Notes under the pieces: generated by a model
Seen by the model: the letters and a program-made list of their open reading frames with translations, nothing else
Told to the model about the DNA's origin: nothing
The model's database searches: none
Origin: Haberlea rhodopensis
Taxonomy: Eukaryota > Streptophyta > Magnoliopsida > Lamiales > Gesneriaceae
Direction of reading: 5' to 3'
DNA: 64,000 bases
Assembly: GCA_907163345.1 (NCBI GenBank)
Contig: CAJQUN010000329.1
Span: forward strand, 1 to 64,000
Shown here: piece by piece, positions 40,774 through 52,777 of the stretch
How the letters are laid out: every line of letters begins with the position of its first letter
Position numbering within the stretch: position 1 is the first letter of the stretch
Program-made: the position numbers and the translations under genes

Positions 40774-43083
40774 TATCCCCGAAATGATTATGCGATTTTA
40801 ATCATTTGAGTTAAATTATGATGATTTGGGTGTTAATTCATGGGATTGGATTAATATTTTTGGGGAGATTCATTTCAGGGTGCATGTGTTGTATGTTGAG
40901 ATTTTGGGGTCGTGGCTTGTTTATTTGGGGTGTGTGTTGTTTGTTTTGGGTAAAGCATGTTAACGGGAATTGAAGTATTTTATTGAGAAAATACTATAAA
41001 TATCATGTGAGGATATTTTAATACACCGTGCTAAATACCGGGACCAAAACATAACACATCATACCACCCAACACCCAACCACCCCCCCAACCCATACCAA
41101 TCACACTGCACAGGCTGACTTTACTCACCACTTGGCTCAATCATTCCACCACTCTCAGCCATCCAAATTCTCGAGCCTTCTCTCCCATTTCTTCACCAGC
41201 TTCAGCTAAGCAAAATTTTGAGGAGCTTGTCCTTTTTCATCGCCTGGAAAGCCTTCAAAAATCGGAGCACAGTAGGGTGAGAACCATGCTCTGTTTTTAT
41301 TTTAAACTTGTTTGAGTACATGTTTTTAGGTGGCGAAAAAACGGCATGTTAGCTTAGGTTTCTTGAAACCTTTGATTTAAATGCTTACATGGTGTTATTA
41401 TGAGGCTCTCTGTATTTTTCCTTGAGCATGTTGCATGTTTTATGTAGAGGATTAAAGCATGTGAAGTATAGTGTTCGAAAATCTGGGTAAGGAATATGCC
41501 CTGTTTTTCTGGAAAATTATGGTTTGGGAGTGATTTTGAGGAGGTGATATCATGCACGTTAGCTTAGGTTTTTGGTAAACCTTTGATCTGAAAATATGCA
41601 TGGTAGTTTTGTGAAGCCCTTGGCATGTTTGTTCGAGTATGCTTTATGTTATATGTGGTAGATATAATAGCATGAAGTGAAGTACTCAAAAATCTGGTAA
41701 TGAAATATGTTGTTCTGTTTCCGGAAAAGTTGGTTGAGTACTTATGTAAATGGTTGACGTTTATGCATGTGGGCTTAAGTTTGAGGTGTAAATTTGATAT
41801 GAATACACTCAGGGTAGTGTGTGATAACTGCTAGCATGTTGGTCCTGGCATGTTGTATGTCTTACATGTTAGATTTAAGGGTGTGAATATAGGTGTTCGA
41901 GAATTCTGGGTTGGTATTTCTCGAACAGAGCATCTCGATCGATCGACATTTCATCTCGATCGATCGAGCGAGGCAGAATCTTGGTTTTTATTTAAGGCGT
42001 CTTCTCGATCGGTCGGGAAGAGGGGCCGATCGATCGAGAGACCCAGAATGTTGAAAAATATAAATTGATATATTTTGTTAAAGTTTTGATATTGGATTGT
42101 AATGAGACATCTAATATTGTGTTGTACACTGGTGTAGAGCCTTCACAGGTAGCTACACAGCGCAGGGGATAGTGTCCTGCAACACACCACATTTTGGAAA
42201 GGTACGTAAGCGACGTACGGGCATCCCGACGGTAACATGTACTTATGTTTGTCTGTGTGACACATGATGAATGCAATGTGATGCTTTAAGATTATGATAC
42301 ATGTTATTATGCATTGTGTTGCATATTATGCATTGTTGTTGCATATTGTGATGTGGAATAAAGAGGTGTATTCCACGAGTCAGGGCGATCACAGTTAAGG
42401 TTTTAATGCTTACGCTTTACCGCTGAAAATGTGGAGCGGGAGGGGGGAGGCTCGCTTGCACATGGAGGCGAGGTATACCATACTGAGCGAGGAAGAGATA
42501 CCGCTAGTATGAAGAAGCGAGTATGCGATACCGCTTGTTTTGAGGTTATGAAAGCATTAAAATAACTGATGATGACTGACTCAAGAAAAAGAGGAAATGT
42601 CATGACATTTATTTATGAAGCCATACATTCATATAATGTGTTTTATTATGAATTATGGTACAGGGACAACCAATTGGCATTATAAATGCAGGAAATACAG
42701 GAAGTGCTTGTGTTTAGGATTGTGCATTTATGCCTTACTTTCATATTATGTTGAATATGAATTGTTTTATGCTCATGTGTTGGGGGTTGTCTTTGTAGGT
42801 GCTTTTGTGGACGAGAACCAGGGTTGGGGTTGATATGCTGAGCTGTAAGGAGTGCTACAGGATTAGCATGTTAGAGAAATTTTTTGTATAGCTTCTACTG
42901 AGTAGAGTAAGACTATAATGTAGTACCTTAGTAGGAATTGTGTTATTCCTTTTGAAACATTTTGGTACTGTAATCTCTAAAGCTCAGGTTAATCAACACA
43001 ATATGTTACTCTGATATATTCACATGAATGTTTAGTTCTCTAAATTGCACCTTAGTAACTTGATGTGATAACGGGGTCTCACA
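40769..43083 (+). mobile_element. 3' LTR of I
   Basis: 2315 bp, near identical to the 5' LTR. Palindrome sites start at 41937, 41958, 42007 (one base changed) and 42028, again two pairs of 21 bp. The GTACGT box is at 42201 and the acceptor-like TAG ends at 42798. Confidence 0.93.
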
Positions 43084-45641
43084 CTTATACAGTCCATATA
43101 CACATACAAGTGCTCACAGAAAAGCAACGAATAACGGATACACATCCGGATGCATAATTAGTATAAATACCAACCGCTCAACCTCGTATATCGGTTCAAT
43201 CACATATTATGCTTCTGGAAGCATCATCCAACAAGGTTCGAGCCTAGTACTCCAAAACAACATCGTACCTGTTGTACCTGTTTCAACAGAAACAACCCCC
43301 ACACAGGGTGAGCACACTCCCACACAATATTCAATCACAAATCAACATACAAAATCATAATGCAATAATTTAAATTATGCAAAACTTATAAAGTATACTC
43401 CCTGTACAATTCCGAATTTGTATGGCTTCCACACACTGTTCCTGTTTCAAACTCCCGCACTTCATAATGTCAAATTTAGTATTGTCACTAAAAATGTAAT
43501 ACTCAACAACACTTATGAATTCAATACAATGACAATATATTATTTATGCTCAATCATAAATAATTCAACATCAATGTGAACCTGGTTATCCCAATGTAAC
43601 CCTGGTTATCCCACCATCTCATTCTCGATACTTTCTCATATCGCTCATGCCCACGGCATCACTACTCAACAAGTAACATTGGATCACGTACCACTACGTG
43701 TCCCCCATAATTCGTATATGGAGCTCAATTATTAAAGTCAAACACTTACCTGAATCATCATATTCAAAATTGCATGTATACATGAATGTATAGATACTAG
43801 ATATACCTGCTCGTACGTCACCACGTACCTTATAGTAGACAACATGAACAAGCTATCATCAACGTCCGAAGTCTCCTGTAGAGTCTATATCGAATATCAA
43901 TTCAATATTAGCTCATAATCCGAGCAATGAACATCCATCAAATAGTTCTTACTTTCATTTCTATATCACAAATCAATAACTCTATTATGAATCACATCAT
44001 AATCAACACTTTGGATGCACACATCCTCACATGAATCATGGTATTACATTGGCAATGCAAAACCCCATCATCTCCCACCATCCGCTACATCACACACATG
44101 ATGCGGGATACACACACCCATACGTGCAAGATCATGCCCAACTCACATAGTACTTCACTAGACACACCAGTTCAACAGAGGGAAAGGAAATGCAAGGTGT
44201 ATGTATAATAATATACAACTAGTGTCTAACTAAAACAATCCAATTAAGTCAAATAACATGTTCCACAATTATTCAAACCCACACCGAAGTGATTTGAGCC
44301 AAGACACGAAAGAAGGGATCCATGTAGATACACGATTCTACCCTTTTAAATCTAATTCCCTTAATCCCTTCATAAGGTCATTTATTGATTAAATTCCACT
44401 TTAACAATCTAAAGATGCATTGGATTCCAAAATATCTTGATTTAGTACTAATAAGATTTGAAACTCAATAAAATGACATAAATCATTAATACATGCCATG
44501 CTATCCACTTGAGCATAATTATCACCATAACTCTATTCCATGTCAACACATACTAGCATGAATCTAGTCTTCACCTTTTAACAACAATGACACTAAATCA
44601 CGACATTTAATCACCAATTCATTTTCAACAATTATCCGTTCCATAATGTGAGTTATGATTAAATCCCTACAATTAATAACATTTTCATGCTATCCAATTC
44701 CAATTGTTCATACTCAATTTATCGTCACATAACCGCCTTAACTCATCACACTAATTTAAGTTAACCTTTTACATTAACAAAACATCATCCAACCACAAGG
44801 CACAACATATATAGAAGTCTTGTACCTATACCAATACATGTTGGAATACACATTTTCTTGAATAAACTTCACCTACACACACTAATCTGCACACAGAACA
44901 CACGCACGCACACACACTGTTGCACACACTAGAACCCTTCGAAAAAAGCCAGCAAAATCGAACCAAAGTTCATCAAAAATTCGAGGGATTTCAGGTAAAT
45001 AACGACTGAGGGACGGCGAGAATTACCCACAAAAAAATTGGAAGAAAATCGCCCCAAAATCGGACAAAATCGCGATTTTCATCCGCGCACTTCCTTGCAA
45101 GATCCGAACGAAATACTCGACGAAACTTCAAGATCTTGGTATGGAAAGAAGCGCCTGGGGGAGAAAAAGGTGATGGCTGGTCGGACGCGCCGGAAGAAGC
45201 TCCGACGGCGGCGGGCGCGTGGCTTGAACGGTGAGGGGTCAGAATGCGCGAGAGGAGAAGGGGTTCGGGATTCAGTGCGTGTTTTTACACGTTTTCAGTG
45301 TGTGTCCGAAAATGCCAACATAACATATTTATTTTTTTGTATCCTAACCCGGTTTTGTACATCGAAGTGTCGCCGGTGCACTGATATATTATTTAGAGAC
45401 AACGATTGGGATTTATACACACCCCAAAAACCCAAAACTTAAATTCTTCATTTTACTTAATTTATCTCTAAAATATTTTCGGAGTATATTTTACAATCTC
45501 AAAATATTTTAGGATCCGATTAATTTGTCAGTTGACCTTCACTTGGTCAATTCCACTTCTAATTAATTCTAAAATTAATTATCAATAAAACCCAAATCAT
45601 ATTTAGTCCAACAAATGATTAATAATAATCTGGACATCACA
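43084..45641 (-). mobile_element. 3' LTR of H, part right of I
   Basis: Continues the H LTR after the duplicated CTTAT and ends GACATCACA. It has a GTACGT box at 43828 and GAAACAG at 43278. A 134-codon plus-strand frame at 45038-45442 recurs in the other LTR, but lies antisense to the element and has no recognisable product. No GATCGATC array is present. Confidence 0.88.
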
Positions 45642-47619
45642 ATTCTCCCCAACATATAGAATTTCGTCCTCGAAATTTCAACGCATGCTTACCATAAAAG
45701 CCAACTGTAAAATTTACGTACCGTATATAGCTCAAGATAGAGACTTTACCATCCGTAGGATGACAGTTATCGGAATCATCGTGGCTCACACATGTGCCCC
45801 ATTGCACCAACGATCGCAAGAAGTGTTTAACCGTCAAGCTTCTTTGTCATACCTCACCACCTGTGTACTTTCATCGACACAATTCCATTGCACAATCTTA
45901 TTTCCCGTCATATACTTTTATCACAGTACCCATCATATAATCTCGTTAAATCATGCAATCCATGCTTTCATGTATATTCAAGAATATATGACAATACATC
46001 AACATTTATCTTAATTAACTTCATACCTGCGTCGTTGCAAATGTATGCAACTTATCCTCACATCATCACCATCATCCGTATGAAGTAACGGTACTCTTGA
46101 GCCTTTACGCATCAATCTTTCATATATCATCTCCTGGCTAATATCTGGTGCAAGGTAATGACTAGAAAACCCATTAGTCATTCTCACATACATATATACG
46201 CATTATACACACCCATAGCCACAGACCATCAGTATCAATCATGATAAACGGCTTAACACCAATATTTTCATGTCACGATTATACTCATCTAACACAAGGC
46301 ATCAACATCAATATCGAATAGTTCGTGACATACCTTTGTAGATTGAATCATCTAGAATACACAATGGCACCATAATATCATGTTAATCACAGCACTCACA
46401 TACTCTTAAATATCAACATTTCCATATTACTTCACCCAATTATTATCTGTCATAGGACAAGTACCAAAATAATCCCGTTAGCATTTCTCAAATACTAGTA
46501 ACATAACACGTACCTTGTCATTTACGCATTTTGACATCCATAAGGTTTCTGTCATCAAACACTAATTCCTGCATCATAAGTTTCTCGCAGTTCTATACAC
46601 AACATGCTACTGCACATTATCACATAGGGTGATTGAAATTTAACATAAGAATCAGTTGCATGCTTTAATGACGCAATTTATATCAATCTTTAACTCATCC
46701 TCGAAACATAATAATTCATTAATCATGAATATTCACAATGAACACATGTCCACACACGACATTCGTAGTAATCACGCGTCATCCCGTGACATACTCATGC
46801 CATCCCGTGACACACTCATTAAACTCATGTCTATCTGATTGTTTCCATTCAACATAATAGGTGATTAATCAATTATTAATCCCACCACATACAAAACTAG
46901 CATGCTTTCACGACAATAATTATTGTCACACAATTATTAACATCTATTTTCAATATCTCATCACTACACACCGTAGATATGAGAGTGCTATCACAGAGGT
47001 TACACCCCTTCTTGCCTTATTACCGCAATAAAACATGAATGACACATCTAGGTTCCACTTCAATTCTATTATCAACTTTTCTACATGTACATGATTTCAA
47101 AATCAATATGCATCAACAAAATAACTCGAATCAACATATATCAATATGTTCAACTAACTGAAACGGTTTACCTCGATATTTTGTCCTCCTGGACCGATTC
47201 AATATCCTCTTGGGCCTAAATCACATATACCCAATGAGCAAGAACATAACTGTACATAGCACAACTTCTATTGCCATCTGCAATCAAAGCATCATCAATA
47301 CTCATTGCTAACACAATTGCGATACAACATCATTCATCGTTAATCACAATAACGGTACTAAAAATATTCATTGCTAACACATAGCAATGCATCAATCTTC
47401 ATCGCCCTACGGCGGTACATAATGCTCATCGCCAACGCTGGCATACATAATATCCATAACCACAATGAATATACATTCTGAAAACAATAAGATGTAATAA
47501 CACTTACTGTACACCGTTGATCCACACTTGATCCTTTAAATTGTCCCTGCTCTCAATCATAAATATTCCACAAAATATGAGTTCATATCAGTACACAAAT
47601 TGATATACTCACCATCAAC

Positions 47620-48120
47620 CGAATAGCGATGAGACGTCGCAATATATATAATCGGCGGCAAGAACCATCGCCATGGAATCAGCGGAATGCACCATCAATA
47701 AACACATGTCTGGCGGCATGAGCCATCGCCATTGACATAGCAAAAAGAGGCATCGCTATACATGTACCCGGCGGCATAAACCATCGCCAATCAATATAGC
47801 GGAATGAGACATCGCTATCAATACACATGGCGGCATGAACCCTCGCCAACCAATATAGCGGAATGAGACATCGCTATCAATACACATGGCGGCATGAACC
47901 ATCGCCAATCAATATAGCGGAATGAGACATCGCTATCAATACACATGGCGGCATGAACCCTCGCCAACCAATATAGCGGAATGAGACATCGCTATCAATA
48001 CACATGGCGGCATGAACCATCGCCAAACAATATAGCGGAATGAGACATCGCTATCAATACACTTGGCGGCATGAACCATCGCCAACCAATATAGCGGAAT
48101 GAGACATCGCTATCAATATC
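47620..48120. repeat. 59-bp tandem repeat with two hairpins per unit
   Basis: About eight units; the last five are very regular at 59 bp. Each has GGCGGCATGAACCATCGCC (stem GGCG/CGCC) and ATAGCG...CGCTAT (6-bp stem, 11-nt loop). Left units are degenerate, so the array grew rightwards or decayed from the left. Confidence 0.88.
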
Positions 48121-48139
48121 GAATAATGTGGTTGTTCCG

Positions 48140-48565
48140 GTCTTGTTATAGCAGCGGAATTTTAGGACCCCTCGCTTCGACATATAGCGGCATCATATGA
48201 TATCCCTCGCTTCGACAATGACAGCGGCATGTTACCTCGCTTAGACATGACAGCGGCAAATATCATACTACCATCGCTTCATATGACAGCGGCAAGTACC
48301 TCCCTCGCTCGAATATAACAACTACCGGAACTTCCACTAGCTCCCTGTACCTGCATCCAGGTTAATACAACAGTTCACAATATAATGATCGATACCATAT
48401 AACCACAATATTCCACATTAATCACTAGAATTGTGACTGTTTCGGTCCCAATACAACAGCGGAATTTTAGGACCCCTCGCTTCGACAATGACAGCGGCAT
48501 GTTACCTCGCTTAGTCATGACAGCGGCAAGTACCTCCCTCGCTCGGAGATAAAGGATACCGGAAC
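48140..48565. repeat. Duplicated CGCTTCGACA..AGCGGC hairpin block
   Basis: Two related blocks (about 48120-48310 and 48425-48560), each with AGCGGAATTTTAGGACCCC followed by several CGCTTN..CAGCGGC inverted repeats, such as CTCGCTTCGACAATGACAGC. Confidence 0.75.
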
Positions 48566-48978
48566 ATTCATCAATTCTACCACAATAATCAAATACAACA
48601 ATTGGTTCCATTATCACAATATATCACTATAATTTCACATATATCATCACATGTAAGGATCCACTATCCACGATATACATAATCAAAGGTGTAACACGTA
48701 TTACCGTCCGAAGCCCGTACGTTTCACCTTTCCTGATTTTCATACAAAATCAGATCCTTTAACATGAAGTGCTAGACATCACCATTAATGCCATCACATC
48801 GCATTCTACACGATTCCTGGAATTATAATGATTAGCACCACTTTTCATATCATAAAAGCACATAAACAACTAGTTGTGTCATACAACATTAATGCCATCA
48901 TGCATAAATATGTGCTATCAATAACTTCCTAGGCCCTTAACAGCCCCAAAGAGCTAACCACTGCTCTGATACCACTAA

Positions 48979-51937
48979 TGTAAGGCCACAACACTTAAAC
49001 TCGTCATTAGTTCATTTATGACGTCGTATGTGTATAAATTTTTCATTTTCTTTTCATTCTTTAAAACGAATCATTACTTGTTTCCCATAATCCCAAGACA
49101 CAAACAAATGCTCAACATTATATGATCAACTCTACCAATAAATAGACTCAAAGTTTTACCCTTTACCAACCCCATTACACCACTTTTGCATTGTGGGTTT
49201 TTATAAAAATTTGGGCAGAGTCTCCCCACAAACTGAGCTATCCGGAAATAAAAACTCATCACATAATATAATTCCCGACCAGGGACAACACAATATTAAA
49301 CAGAATATAGAAACACAAGTAAACTCCCGGCCAGGGAAGACACCACACTAATAAGACAACAAAAGTGGGTTTCAACACCCTTATACAGTCCATATACACA
49401 TACAAGTGCTCACAGAAGAGCAACGAATAACGGATACACATCCGGATGCATAATTAGTATAAATACCAACCGCTCAACCTCGTATATCGGCTCTTCACAT
49501 ACTATGCTTCTGGAAGCATCATCCAACAAGGTTCGAGCCTAGTACTCCAAAACAGCATCGTACCTGTTGTACCTGTTTCAACAGAAACAGCCCCCACACA
49601 GGGTGAGCACACTCCCACGTAATATTCAATCACAAATCAACATACAAAATCATAATGCAATAATTTAAATTATGCAAAACTTATAAAGTATACTCCCTGT
49701 ACAATTCCGAATTTGTATGGCTTCCACACACTGTTCCTGTTTCAAACTCCCGCACTTCATAATGTCAAATTTAGTATTGTCACTGAAAATGTAATACTCA
49801 ACAACACTTATGAATTCAATACAATGACAATATATTATTTATGCTCAATCATAAATAATTCAACATCAATGTGAACCTGGTTATCCCAATGTAACCCTGG
49901 TTATCCCACCATCTCATTCTCGATACTTTCTCATATCGCTCATGCCCACGGCATCGCTACTCAACAAGTAACATTGGATCACGTACCACTACGTGTCCCC
50001 CATAATTCGTATATGGAGCTCAATTATTAAAGTCAAACACTTACCTGAATCATCATATTCAAAATTGCATGTATACATGAATGTATAGATACTAGATATA
50101 CCTGCTCGTACGTCACCACGTACCTTATAGTAGACAACATGAACAAGCTATCATCAACGTCCGAAGTCTCCTGTAGAGTCTATATCGAATATCAATTCAA
50201 TATTAGCTCATAATCCGAGCAATGAACATCCATCAAATAGTTCTTACTTTCATTTCTATATCACAAATCAATAACTCAATATTATGAATCACATCATAAT
50301 CAACACTTTGGATGCACACATCCTCACATGAATCATGGTATTACATTGGCAATGCAAAACCCCATCATCTCCCACCATCCGCTACATCACACACATGATG
50401 CGGGATACACACACCCATACGTGCAAGATCATGCCCAACTCACATAGTACTTCACTAGACACACCAGTTCAACAGAGGGAAAGGAAATGCAAGGTGTATG
50501 TATAATAATATACAACTAGTGTCTAACTAAAACAATCCAATTAAGTCAAATAACATGTTCCACAATTATTCAAACCCACACCGAAGTGATTTGAACCAAG
50601 ACACGAAAGAAGGGATCCATGTAGATACACGATTCTACCCTTTTAAATCTAATTCCCTAAATCCCTTCATAAGGTCATTTATTGATTAAATTCCACTTTA
50701 ACAATCTAAAGATGCATTGGATTCCAAAATTCTTGATTTAGTACTAATAAGATTTGAAACTCAATAAAATGACATAAATCATTAATACATGCCATGCTAT
50801 CCACTTGAGCATAATTATCACCATAACTCTATTCCATGTCAACACATACTAGCATGAATCTAGTCTTCACCTTTTAACAACAATGACACTAAATCACGAC
50901 ATTTAATCACCAATTCATTTTCAACAATTATCCGTTCAATAATGTGAGTTATGATTAAATCCCTACAATTAATAACATTTTCATGCTATCCAATTCCAAT
51001 TGTTCATACTCAATTTATCGTCACATAACCGCCTTAACTCATCACACTAATTTAAGTTAACCTTTTACATTAACAAAACATCATCCAACCACAAGGCACA
51101 ACATATATAGAAGTCTTGTACCTATACCAATACATGTTGGAATACACATTTTCTTGAATAAACTTCACCTACACACACTAATCTGCACACAGAACACACA
51201 CACGCACACACACTGCTGCACACACTAGCAACCCTTCGAAAAAAGCCAGCAAAATCGAACCAAAGTTCATCAAAAATTCGAGGGATTTCAGGTAAATAAC
51301 GACTAAGGGACGGCGAGAATTACCCACAAAAAAATTGGAAGAAAATCGCCTCAAAATCGGACAAAATCGCGATTTTCATCCGCGCACTTCCTTGCAAGAT
51401 CCGAACGAAATACTCGACGAAACTTCAAGATCTTGGTATGGAAAGAAGCGCCTGGGAGAGACGAAGGTGATGGCGGGTCGGACACGCCGGAAGAAGCTCC
51501 GACGGCGGCGGGCGCACTGCTTGAACGGTGAGGGGTCAGAATGCGCGAGAGGAGAAGGGGTTCGGGAGTCAGTGCGTGTTTTTACACGTTTTCAGTGTGT
51601 GTCCGAAAATGCCAACATAACATATTTATTTTTTTGTATCCTAACCCGGTTTTGTACATCGAAGTGTCGCCGGTGCACTGATATATTATTTAGAGACAAC
51701 GATTGGGATTTATACACACCCCAAAAACCAAAACTTAAATTCTTCATTTTAATTAATTTATCTCTAAAATATTTTCGGAGTATATTTTACAATCTCAAAA
51801 TATTTTAGGATCCGATTAATTTGCCAGTTGACCTTCACTTGGTCAATTCCACTTCTAATTAATTCTAAAATTAATTATCAATAAAATCCAAATCATATTT
51901 AGTCCAACAAATGATTAATAATAATCTGGACATCACA
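48979..51937 (-). mobile_element. 5' LTR of H
   Basis: 2959 bp, TGTAAGGCCACAAC to GACATCACA. Sense landmarks: GTACGT box at 50123, GAAACAG at 49573. It differs from the 3' LTR at scattered sites only. An antisense 157-codon frame (51335-51808) is the copy of the one in the 3' LTR. Confidence 0.88.
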
Positions 51938-51942
51938 TCACC

Positions 51943-52777
51943 ACTACAGCCGTTAATGATTAAATCAATGATAGTTTCAAAACTAATGAGTTCGATAAAT
52001 CTAATCAATGAAAACTACAGCCGTTAAAATTGATTACTCAACCTTTTCTCCTAAGAATTCAATAACACCTACAGCCGGTTAATTATTGATCTTAGTTGTT
52101 TCTTAACAAACTATCGATTATGTAATTGAATATTAGGTGATCGGTCTAATACACAAACACAATAATCATGGAATTCAAAATCTGAGAAACAAATTGAAAT
52201 CGAAATCTAATTCAACAATCAAACCAAATTCTCATAAAAGATTTAAATCCAAAAGTAGGTATCCCTTCAACCAAGAATCAAAGGGTTTTAGCCTAGCATA
52301 ATTAAATCTAAAAACAATAAAAATTCGATGGAAAATATTAAATAAATAAAGGAAAAGAAATTACTAATATAAATCACGATTCTGGCTTGTCGATTCCGGT
52401 TCCGTTCTTCGTTGTTCTTGAAGAAAACTTGAAAGAAAATTAATCTAAAATCTCAAAATATTCTAAAGTCTGGAAATATCTGCCTAAGAACTCAATAATT
52501 TCGAGTTATGGGGGTTGGTGGCTGATAAAATAGGTTACAATCTTTTAAACATGGTAAAAGACCTAATTTCCTAATTTTGGGACTCTTCGGCGATCGATCG
52601 CCTTGAATGTGGCGATCGATCGCTGCATTATTTTTTTCGGAAAAACCCTTGAGGCGATCGATCGCTATAAAGTGGCGATCGATCGCCGAGCTCCAGTAGA
52701 CTTTGGCGATCGATCGCCACTTCTTCGCGATCGATCGCTAACCCGTAAATTTTGTTGCAAAAGTTTATGTCCATAGG
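51943..52777 (-). mobile_element. 5' LTR of E, second part
   Basis: Equivalent to 14725-15559. It carries three complete palindrome pairs (52592/52614, 52656/52677, 52708/52729). A2 begins at 52778, one base before the point equivalent to the fourth pair. The last 257 bp of this LTR are not in the window. Confidence 0.88.

Larger units (their letters stand above)
33662..43083 (+). mobile_element. Tekay-type Ty3/gypsy element I, nearly intact
   Basis: A 9422-bp plus-strand element: 5' LTR 33662-35977, primer site 35983-35994, gag-pol 36194-40773, polypurine tract, 3' LTR 40769-43083, CTTAT duplications. The LTRs are 2316 and 2315 bp and differ at roughly 20-25 places (about 1 percent), so the insertion is recent. 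The coding region has one early frameshift and one stop codon. Confidence 0.95.
45642..48978 (-). mobile_element. Non-coding interior of H
   Basis: 3337 bp with a polypurine tract (minus ATGTTGGGGAGAAT, 45642-45655) and a tRNA-iMet primer site (minus TGGTATCAGAGC, 48963-48974). No ORF exceeds about 110 codons and none shows a retroelement motif. The 5' part in sense (about 47500-48960) resembles an LTR internally: AGCGGC/CTCGCT words and a CCCGTACGTTTCACC piece near 48715. Confidence 0.8.
33255..51937 (-). mobile_element. Non-autonomous LTR element H (LARD-like), with I inserted
   Basis: 3' LTR 33255-45641 (split by I), interior 45642-48978, 5' LTR 48979-51937, with TCACC duplications. Without I it is about 9.3 kb with 2.96-kb LTRs. 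The primer site and polypurine tract are present but no gag or pol remains can be recognised. The LTR termini (TGTGATGTCC...GGCCTTACA in sense) resemble C, F and A. This fits a large retrotransposon derivative moved by Tekay-type proteins. Confidence 0.88.

Noticed and set aside
45038..45442. 134-codon ORF repeated at 51335-51808
   Set aside because: Its presence twice reflects the two LTRs of H. It is antisense to the element and shows no known motif.
47620..48120. CRISPR-like array
   Set aside because: Units are contiguous 59-bp repeats without unique spacers, in plant retrotransposon DNA.
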